A DNA stretch of 64,000 bases from Adineta ricciae (Eukaryota > Rotifera > Eurotatoria > Adinetida > Adinetidae): NCBI GenBank assembly GCA_905250025.1, contig CAJNOJ010000386.1, forward strand, positions 1 through 64,000, written 5' to 3'. The notes beneath the pieces were generated by a model. That model was not told the DNA's origin. It saw nothing but the letters and a program-made list of their open reading frames with translations, and made no database searches. Every line of letters starts with the position of its first letter. Within the stretch, counting starts at the first letter, position 1. A program made the position numbers and the translations under genes. Shown here in pieces: positions 56,301 to 64,000 of the stretch.

Positions 56301-56993
56301 GATTACGATGAATTTTTGAAAGTATGTGACTATATTTCCATGACTTACAAATTTCGTTTACTACCTGAATATATTCCGTCATCCATGTCTCCAGAAAACA
56401 ACTCGAAAAGCAAAGAACAATGGGACAAAGTTTATCCAATTTATTCCGACATGAATCATTTTTGGAAGATCATTCATAAATATGTTGAAAACTTCTTTCA
56501 TATCACTTTTAACGTGCAAGACGATGACAAATTACCGATGGATACGCACATGACGGAGTTTATTAATGAATTATGCAAACAACTAGGCATACCTGGCATT
56601 GTCTCATTAAAACGATTTATTGATGTTTTAGCACATCTCATCGCCAGTAGTACGGGTATGCACGAACATGTTGGACAAATTAGTGATTACGTCATTGATC
56701 CGAGATTTATCGGAGCAAAACTACAAGAAGGAAAGGAAATTCAAAACATCCAGACATACACCCAAATACTGATTTTAACAGTTGTTACCGGTGTGCGTAT
56801 GCCTGGCTTGTTAGAAGATTGGAGTCATCTGATTGAACGTAATCAGTACTATGAGAAGAACTTGGCGAATTATGAAAATTTCAAAAATGAATTGAAAAAC
56901 TTATCTCAAGATATCGATCATCGGAATAAAACAAGAAAATATCCATTTGAATCATTTAATCCAAAGTTTATCGAGTGTTCAGCGTCTGTTTGA
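53382..56993 (+). CDS. Membrane-anchored P450-like / lipoxygenase-like fusion, copy B
   Basis: 1203 residues, one fewer than copy A (one residue lost in an Asp/Asn-rich linker). The hydrophobic N-terminal segments, ECAR, the haem loop RYCPGHD, the lipoxygenase blocks (HDHLIVTHMIECNAL, TATRKYL, HPLRLFLQPF, VNYQAA), MHEHVGQ and the SASV end are all unchanged. The roughly 58 differences fall mainly in membrane helices, linkers and loops. Keeping every catalytic-looking block unchanged while the rest drifts suggests both copies work. AATAAA at 57007-57012. Confidence 0.78.
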   Translation: MVLNTWFLDHLYNLDTIIRIGWLALIFAPFNKISKYCIILPTLLFSVECILVLLFGDSPMLNWISLKDLLMAIIVQRKQFYLMDLWIAQWMVYNFYAGCGKTASCGSFHINKTWTSERYVFTILLFLTYLAAPLGLVFYIVGKHSFLKEYQKNVQNAIKNDYFHIDQLKHPFSTPHTVRFADKLPESLSSIYYFLLGIIGLTTLFTIVLPSYIGLIIYCRIVYKYSSSSLSDLKTIPEALRNVTAEMRLTLIKTDRNQRRLIWHLKYLLLQFATIFEYASNYSEPFRLFRSLEEYFRKIYHTPYFVLGNGIAVNSYDIVKRYIQDLPPRKDAELLAWEISPSLETFCDFTTVFLSTNHPDTQLGRKIIFQWLHSFPHNLKHRNFEMELQLSRIVPRHMDKKPTKDLVYQAVGEVMFFLATNGELTKSERLAYISCVQSPFIFFPNWFNFLFNGHYFERKNLSNYYTLLRAFLRYENGSALQAAFMAAEKKKSHEEVLKFITVVFCVAGSPAPAKLAVTVIDRLWADKEKNVPLFKKNPHNFIKECARLDKAVPTVNVLATDEIVSEVEKSFEGKIKISENTPVHCSIVNANRDKAVFENPDEFIPDRLDLNKILVWNGVEEDIINPDQSKRPIRYCPGHDLSLDIVQYVAERFLPVTDDIDEDNNNKNEQDLIVFEQKIRKLTPNEESHCWNVLDTYTKVVRLLMTIVINESNLFPSRAIDIAPPMHLPVKNFSIFRIDMAKFIPSWDEDKPNGSRPLRKFARWLVNSNIWDFYDCLAGFDTLEQALAWRSQIFPSLPLPNIVYTDMFSDEAMSRLAFFGCACHYTQRIDKSEQPALQNAVYVNDMTVLSIFRVRRPFERYGAAAYFDGDFQLIAIYWCHANRVVRKDDQFWEHAKYVWRSSFFAYVTIHDHLIVTHMIECNALVTATRKYLTNDHPLRLFLQPFTYHTVSVNYQAAISLVNRRGLVHRVWAFDYDEFLKVCDYISMTYKFRLLPEYIPSSMSPENNSKSKEQWDKVYPIYSDMNHFWKIIHKYVENFFHITFNVQDDDKLPMDTHMTEFINELCKQLGIPGIVSLKRFIDVLAHLIASSTGMHEHVGQISDYVIDPRFIGAKLQEGKEIQNIQTYTQILILTVVTGVRMPGLLEDWSHLIERNQYYEKNLANYENFKNELKNLSQDIDHRNKTRKYPFESFNPKFIECSASV

Positions 56994-57457
56994 ATTTTTC
57001 TTCCTCAATAAATATTCATCGACGACATCTATGAGCGACAATTTTTTTCTAAAAAAGAACGTGTAACTGAAACTCTTTGAGAACATTTCACGGTACGACC
57101 AATAGAAAATTGCGTCGTTGTGGAAACGAGAATACATTCGTCATAATAGCAAATACAAAGTGACATTTTGAGAGGAATCGTGTCGGATCCGTTCAAAACA
57201 ACTATTTTCTACTTAGCAACGTCGAAATAAAACTGAATGATCAATGAAATGAAATGCATGAGTAATAACTCGTTCTCTTTCTTATGTGGTAACCATGAGG
57301 TTGCATTTTATCGATCTACCTGTATATACTATTTACATAACTGTTTTCACTTGCATTTAATCTAATCGTTTAAAATAAATTACAGCGTTTGTCCTTATCT
57401 GTGAAGGTAAAGGCCATATTCTTCGTTGAATAATTGACTCTATCTCGCCTTTTTACG
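56994..57457. promoter_or_regulatory. Intergenic region before Dispatched gene, copy B
   Basis: Counterpart of 20475-20949 with small indels. No gene seen. Confidence 0.4.
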
Positions 57458-60400
57458 ATGTCCCTGTCATTCAATATTCTGTAAGTAATAAAAATTTCTT
57501 CTCTATACTTTGAAAATCTTTTATTTATTTTTCAGTTATTCACGTCTACTTGTTCGTCATCATTGGCTTGTCCTTAGTTTCGTGGTATTCAGTTGTATAA
57601 CATTGACAGTCACTGCGTTTGTGTTCACAAAGTTACCTGACTTATCTGATCCACGAATAGGATGGGGAGCACGTGGAAAAGGAACGATATTCTCCCAATT
57701 GATGGTGTTACGTCATGCAGCGGAAAAGTTTCGCCAGGCTTACGAAATACCGTCGGAAGAAAGTACGTTATTTGGTGCATTCGAACAATTTCTAAATGTA
57801 TCTGTCGATGATCTGGATGAGAATACATATCGTTATGATGTTCTTGAAAAAAATGATCTATGGAAGAAGAAAAATTCCGATAACGAACTCGTGGATTATC
57901 ATAATTTAAACGATTCTTTCTACGATCTTGCAACGTATGATGACGACGAAGACTATATCGACGATGCCGATAAACCAGAATCAACATTGCTTTATCAGCA
58001 TCATCGGGATCGACATTTCGATACGGACACTTTGATAACGAAATTTGTTGATAGCAAACTGTAATGTGTTAACAAACTTTTGAGGTACATTCATATCTTT
58101 TTCTGTTATTTAGGATCAATATAACTGTATTAGATTTTGTTCGAAATCTTCCACAATTCAATAGAACGAATTATAAATCAGCACGATTATCATTTGATCT
58201 TTTTCGACCGTACGCATTTCTCCTCGAGCATAAATATCGTGGCCCGTCAGGTAAAAAACGATTTATTAGACACTTCGTCTTCTCATCACAAATACGCATA
58301 CACGACCTTTTTCGACTATAAGGACGAATACGAGTAACTTAAGTGTGTAACCTACTCCTGGTTGTTTATTATACGAAGAGTATGTTAAATATCGTACGAA
58401 ACGAACACCGTAAAATGTACCGATCGAAATGAGATTATGAACTTGTTTACACAGTTTTCGAGAGAAAAGTACGAGTACGAATGCTTCAAGTATCTCCTCC
58501 CTCTTAGAACGAACATTCACCACTATTATAGAAAATAGCTCAGTCAGACTTTTTTCTCTTTCTCGTCTTACTGACGTTGTGCATTTATTATGACAACAAC
58601 AACAACATGACCGAGAGAAAGCGAGTCGCACGCTTTTCAAGGAGAAAGAAAAAAAACTGAATATTTTAGGTCGTGATGGAATGATCGAGTTTTATATCGA
58701 ACGTTCGAGTTCAACCGATGACTTACTCTCACTCAATCATCTACTCTCTATATGTAAATGGGAAAAAGAATTCAAAGATATTCTCACATTAAGTCGCGTA
58801 CCGAGTCTATCGTTAGCGACATTTGTCGCATTATATTCATCAAAAACTGATTGCGAGTCGATCACATCCGATGATGTCGATCGTTTTCGTTCGATACTTC
58901 ATACATGTTTACCATACTATCTCGATGGTTACATGGACATCCCCTTGAGTGATCAATTCTTCAATCGTGTTCAAATTAAGCACGAATCCGCTGATTGGAC
59001 GTATCAAGAGCAATCGAAAGCGATTTATGCCGCTTTGCGGCATACATGTTTCTATAAGAACATCACACGTTTTGTTTTTGATCATTTCCTCGATAAGAAT
59101 TTCATCAAGGATTTTCAACAATCCAAAACGAATGCGAAACTTTCGCTCTCAATGATATTCGTATCGAATTATAAAACCATGAAATACAATCGAACACGTG
59201 ATCAAACCATATGTCGAAAACGGCAGCCATACGCCACGAAATACTGTCTACAACGCGGTTGTATGGATGATTTAAATGATAAAACGATTGCAAAGTCATG
59301 TGCTAACCAAGCACCTCCATCAGGAAATTGTGACAAATATTGTATATGCAAAAATCAATGTATGAATCAAACTGAACAAATGATTCTGATGACGCCGATT
59401 CTGAAAGGAGAAGATTTGATTGAAATCTATCAGAAATACTTCGATGGTAAACGACAATTTTCCACGTATGAAAATCAGTATCTCAAACTGATCGCAGTGA
59501 ATTTCGCTTATGTGAGAGAAAAGGCAGCGATGGTGCAAGTATACAAAGGTAAAGTGAAGATTGTTCCGGTATAATCGATTGATTTCTCCTTTTCAGACAC
59601 ACTTCTCGCTATGATCGCTGCCGGATTGATTATTATGATAACAGTTCTCTATCTACGTAGTATAGCCATCGCTTTTATGATCATTCTTGGCACGACATTA
59701 GCATCCGGTGTAAGTTATTTTGTCTATCGCGTGATTTATGGCATTCCGATATTTCCGACGATGAGTTTCATGGCGGTGTTTATCTTAATTGGAATTGGCT
59801 GTGATGATATATTCGTATTTTTTGACACTTGGCATCATGAAAAAGCAGAATTGTTGAGAAAGCGCCGTGAGAAGGAACAAACTGATAGTAAAATCGGTCC
59901 ACTGATTTAAACTCTACTCGATCGTCTCGATTTATTTAGATACGAATGTTCTGTTGAATGATCTGAATACCAATGAAGAAATCAAGACGAACATTGTTGA
60001 ATATTCTGATGATTCTCTCGACGAAAAGGCATTGATTGAAATCATGTCGAGAACACTGAAACATGCAGCTTCATCAATGTTTGTCACATCGTTCACAACG
60101 TCCGCTGCCTTCTTTACGAATATGTTAACAAATATTTCATTTATTCAAGTCTTCGGAGTGTTTACCGGAACATCGATCTTAGTTTATTATCTGATAACAA
60201 TCACTGGCATCGCTGCTTTCGCTGTTAGTTGAAATCCTTTTGAGAAAATGATGATTTTTGTTTTTCTTCAAGGTTATTTATGAAAAATACATACATAAGA
60301 TGGCATGCTGTACCAGTTGGATAAAGATTCCCATAGCAGATCTATGTCAACGTTTTCGCATTTATATGTTTGATAACATTCTCCCATTGATTATTATTAA

Positions 60401-62390
60401 ATTACGTTATTTTCTCGTTCTATTCTTTCTGTGTTTGGGCATCTTAGGTAATCGAAGGCACCCATGTGTTTTTACTGAAATCAGCGTATCTATCTCTAGG
60501 TTTGGTCGGTGTTTGTTATTATCCGAAATTGCATGTACCATCTACTCCGAAAGTGATGTTTTTCGGTAAAACTCATCCGATGGAAATCTATGAATTCCAA
60601 ATGAAACGTCAATTTCACGGTTATATCAAAGAAGACAATCGTTTCTTTGCTTACCCACCAATTTCCTTCATTTTCCCAATTCAAAATATTTACAACGAAT
60701 ATCTATTCCATATGAATGATCGCGTTCGACTTCACCTAATGCCCATCGATTTGCATCGACAAGTCACACTGGACTTTTTTAAGCAGTTTATCAGAGATCT
60801 GGGAACGCGCAAAGATTTGTTTATTTCGAATTACAACTTAGAGAAAGATTTCGATGGATTTTATAAGGTAGGTATCGACTTATTGTTTAATTTTGTCTCC
60901 ATCGATTGTCGTTTAGCTGAGTACAGAAAATACTTTTAAAGGAAAACTCGTTCAAGACCGAGTGAAAGCTAACTTCTCGAAAGCGAATCACGTCGAGATG
61001 ATTAGATATTTGCGAACGATAAACGAAAGTTTGATCGAAGAACTTCTTTCGAAAAGTATGCGGTCAAACTCGACGTTGTACCAAATCAGCATGACACAAC
61101 TAACTCAGTCGCCAAATCCAAGTATTGTTTATGCAAACTACCGGAAAACTTTCAATAAAACGTTGGAGAAAATTTATAAACAACAAGTATGTTGACGAAA
61201 ACTCGGCTCGACTTTCCCAGAAAGGTGTCATTTCAGGTTGAACATGGTGCAATTTTAAGCACTTTCAACGAAACCACGCGTGACGCAATGATAGAAGAGC
61301 ATCAACTTTCAGCATTGAAGACCGCAATGCAGTGCATAACAGGAACAGCTGGAGAGAATAATCTTCCAGTGGAGTTTTGCGAAAAACAATTGAAAAAACA
61401 ACGGTCACGTAATTGGGCGGTTTTACTTCACAAACCATCGGCTATCGATGGGAGTGTTCGACCATTTGCCGTTTTAATTACTATTCAAGGTACTCTCAAC
61501 CGCACGAATTACGATTCGTACGATGTCTATTACCGAAAAGTCAAAGACTTTTTTGATTCGTATATGAAGCAACATTCACCGGAACATCTTAAACACGGCT
61601 GGTTTTCTTCAGCATCGTTTGCGTTCTACGGTATTCAACGCGAAACTGTTGTTGGATCATTCTCTTCCCTCATTGCATCACTGGGCATCGCTCTACTGAT
61701 TCTGTTTCTGACATCAGGAAATCTGTTTATTGCAATCTACGCGCTGCTTACGATGACTTTTTCTATAAGTAAACCTACCTGTTTTCCTTTTCGTCTCGAA
61801 GAAAATTTCATTGATTGTTTTTAGCTGCGACAATTACTATCTTTGCTTTCTTGAAATGGGAATTGGGCATTGTCGAAGCGATTGTAATAATCATGTCCGT
61901 TGGTTTATCCGTTGATTTCGTTGTTCATTTTGGCGTTGGTTATATTAATGCTGACCCGAGTACTATCGAGCGTGAAAGGAAAAAAGTGAGGAACCGATAT
62001 TCATCAACAACGTCAGAATCACACGGTTTCGGTTCGACATGGAAAGAGCATCACGCTGAACGGGAGGTACGCGTTAGAGAATCAGTCTCTCGCGTCGGTT
62101 CAGCGGTGTTTATGGCAGCTTTTACAACGTTTGCCGCTGGATTTTCGATGGTGCACGCGTCACTGACTGCATACGGACAAATGGGACAATTTCTGATGAC
62201 GATAAGTATGTGAATGAAATCTGAGGCAACAATTTATTTGATTTAATTGTGTCTAGTGTTGTCATCATGGACATTTGCCATGTTTTTCTTCTTACCATTG
62301 TGTGCGATCCTTGGTCCTGTTGGCGGATGCGGTTCAATTCCATTTTCGCGAATTGCTCTGTGTTTTAAACAGCTTATACATCGAAATTGA
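57458..62390 (+). CDS. disp: Dispatched homologue (RND-type sterol-sensing permease), copy B
   Basis: Twelve exons: 57458-57480, 57536-58060, 58114-58250, 58670-59548, 59597-59887, 59940-60223, 60273-60447, 60500-60867, 60917-61186, 61237-61768, 61825-62205, 62257-62390. Each exon has exactly the length of its copy A partner, and all junctions keep GT..AG and phase, so the 1332-residue protein is intact. GIGCDDIFVFFDTW, KHAASSMFVTSFTTSAAFF and SVGLSVDFVVHFGVGY are kept. A variable patch lies in the second extracellular loop (FPIQNIYNEYLFHMNDR against FGIRDIDDGYIFDMNDR). Membrane transporter for lipid-linked cargo by family; cargo unknown here. Confidence 0.9.
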
Positions 62391-63130
62391 ATCTACTGAG
62401 TGCTCAAGTCGTTTATTTATTACTTGTTTTTTTAGACCAATTTCTCTGTTAATTTGAAAAATGTGTATTTAAAGAAGTATTCAAGCGCAGTCTGTGATCA
62501 TAGGAATCGGTTTGAACGTATCAGCAAAATACTTTGTGATGCATTGAATTGGTATGTGTTTTATAAATCATCTAGATTGTGCACAATTGACTGGAATGGA
62601 AGAAAAAGTAAAGAACACTTTCGCAAGGATTTCTGATATGTAATCTATTCGTGACATACGTTTTGTATCAACTCTTAAATAATAAAAAACTGTACACGAG
62701 TAAATTTAAATACAGTCAATGAGAAATACAGTTTTGAATGTCAATCTTACATAACATAGGACCAAACGTCATATCATCTGCTTGTGTCCTTCATTTTAGC
62801 GTGCGCCACACTTTAGCATCAGGTACTCGCACTATTTTTCTCGTGCGTTTCATAAATGATCACGAAAAGTACCACGGAACGAAGATAAATAAAGATATTA
62901 AACTAAATCTCTCTCATAACATATCTCGGGATCAACTAACATCAAGTTGCATTCATTATCAATCAAATAAACGAATATTTCTACACCGGCAATAAAAAGA
63001 ACAGATAATCACACACAAAAACATTCCGAGTTTGATCGTTCACCAAACTAACGTAAAAAAAAACACTTTCCACAAAGCTGGTATTAGCACAATCGATAAA
63101 AGAAAAGTTGTGACCAGTGGCATAAGCGAA
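62391..63130. other. Convergent 3' region, copy B
   Basis: Counterpart of 25879-26626. No supported gene. Confidence 0.4.
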
Positions 63131-64000
63131 TCTGAATTAGTTTCAGTTGTATTTAAGCCCGTTGACATATTTTATACAGTTTCTTCGATGATAATATAAA
63201 AACGATGAATGTTAACATCGACGGCACAAATACCAGAAAATAACCTATAGGATGCATCCACTTAGAAACGAGATAACTAATCTTGGTAAATTTAATATAA
63301 TTAATTAGCATAGTGTGATTAATATATGTCGATGTTGATCAAATTGAGCTTTGATATGTTGTCTATAGGATTGATCGTGTTGAACAGCTTCATGACTTCG
63401 AGCTAAGCCTATAATTAACCAAATAGCAGAAAGAATATTAATTCCAAACGGCATTAAAAAATGAAATATTGTTATGAATGAGTTATAAACAGTCATCGAA
63501 TTTGAATACTGGGCTAAACACCAAGTTCTTAGCTGATCAATATCTGCGTCGTCAGCTAAATCACGATGAACAGGATCATGAATATGTGTTGAAACAATCA
63601 GTATAAATATGCCTATCAGTATCCACCTCGACATTGTTTTACTCTTTGTTTCACACTGATTGCTCGTCGAAGAGTCGTTCCCTCTTGAAATTTGAGAGAC
63701 AATCAAAAACCAAAACTTATATATTAGAACAGTGACCATCATTATTGACCCAATCGATGAAACCAAACGATAATTACCAGTTCCTATTTGCCTTGGTTTT
63801 TCTCGCCCAAATGTTATCATTGATAAGCATCCACTACTAATCTCAACGATACACACCTCATGAAGAACACCTAAATAGTAGTAATGATAATGGGGGTATT
63901 TTGATAAAAAGGACATTGAACTGTATTGGTACATGAAAAATCTGTTCATGATATGGTGCAATAAATCCATCCTTGTCGATGAGCATAATGACACTTTGAA
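63131..64000 (-). pseudogene. LDLa/EGF/7TM receptor relic, copy B (partial, window edge)
   Basis: Aligns with the C-terminal part of receptor gene 1 but has many deletions: about 46 and 22 bases near 63185-63260, which remove helix 6-7 sequence and shift the frame; over 100 bases near 63655-63680, which remove helix 3 with its ERA motif; about 460 bases near 63856; and 714 bases at 63925-63933. Remaining coding pieces include GNYRLVSSIGSIMM and STHIHDPVHRDLADD. With three membrane helices damaged it cannot make the receptor. The partner in block A is intact. Confidence 0.85.

Larger units (their letters stand above)
47829..64000. repeat. Block B of the large direct duplication (runs off the window)
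   Basis: Second copy of block A in the same orientation. All plus-strand genes are intact except the ART-TPR gene, which is shortened at an N, and the minus-strand receptor is a pseudogene. Exon lengths of the Dispatched gene are identical in both blocks. Confidence 0.92.

Noticed and set aside
1..64000. tRNA, rRNA, CRISPR arrays, retrotransposon polymerase
   Set aside because: I looked for the usual signatures by eye and found none; a tRNA could still be missed without a covariance search.

Overview
The window looks like nuclear DNA of a bdelloid rotifer; I cannot name the genus. The evidence is AT-rich DNA with animal genes, introns mostly of 45-60 bp with GT..AG ends, large receptors combining LDLa, EGF and 7TM segments, many ADP-ribosyltransferase (ART) fold genes including ART-TPR fusions, and a long block present twice at roughly 95 percent identity. 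There is no CRISPR, operon or prokaryotic layout.

Layout. Positions 1-3.2 kb hold a broken tandem repeat of an ART fragment and a ubiquitin protease (USP), joined by a single N. From 2.7 to 7.8 kb, all on the minus strand, lie a complete USP core, a Ubl-RING-IBR-RING ubiquitin ligase and an unusual LIM / ART / receiver-like fusion. A frameshifted F-box pseudogene follows (8.8-10.2 kb). Block A (about 10.4-28.9 kb) carries a SMYD-type SET/MYND methyltransferase, an ART-TPR protein, a peptide deformylase, a 1204-residue membrane protein joining a P450-like domain to a lipoxygenase-like domain, a 12-exon Dispatched gene, and on the minus strand a large LDLa/EGF/7TM receptor. A tandem paralogue of that receptor lies at 31.8-36.6 kb. 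The stretch 37-47.8 kb holds a nicotinamidase with a predicted signal peptide, a broken single-pass membrane protein gene, a third partial USP, a membrane-anchored PARP-fold protein and a cluster of foldback or MITE-like elements. Block B (47.8-64.0 kb, running off the window) repeats block A in the same order and orientation; its receptor is a pseudogene and its ART-TPR gene has lost most TPRs at an N.

How the parts may work together. Four kinds of ART or PARP-fold gene, a USP, an RBR-type E3 and an F-box remnant put ADP-ribosylation and ubiquitin genes close together, and the nicotinamidase would consume nicotinamide, the by-product of ART reactions. The P450-lipoxygenase fusion looks like a one-chain oxylipin enzyme anchored in a membrane. 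These links are inference from domains and position.

Assembly caution. Single Ns at 1602, 40478 and 50784 each sit at a duplicated or truncated gene. The A/B arrangement could be a true direct repeat or two haplotypes joined end to end.
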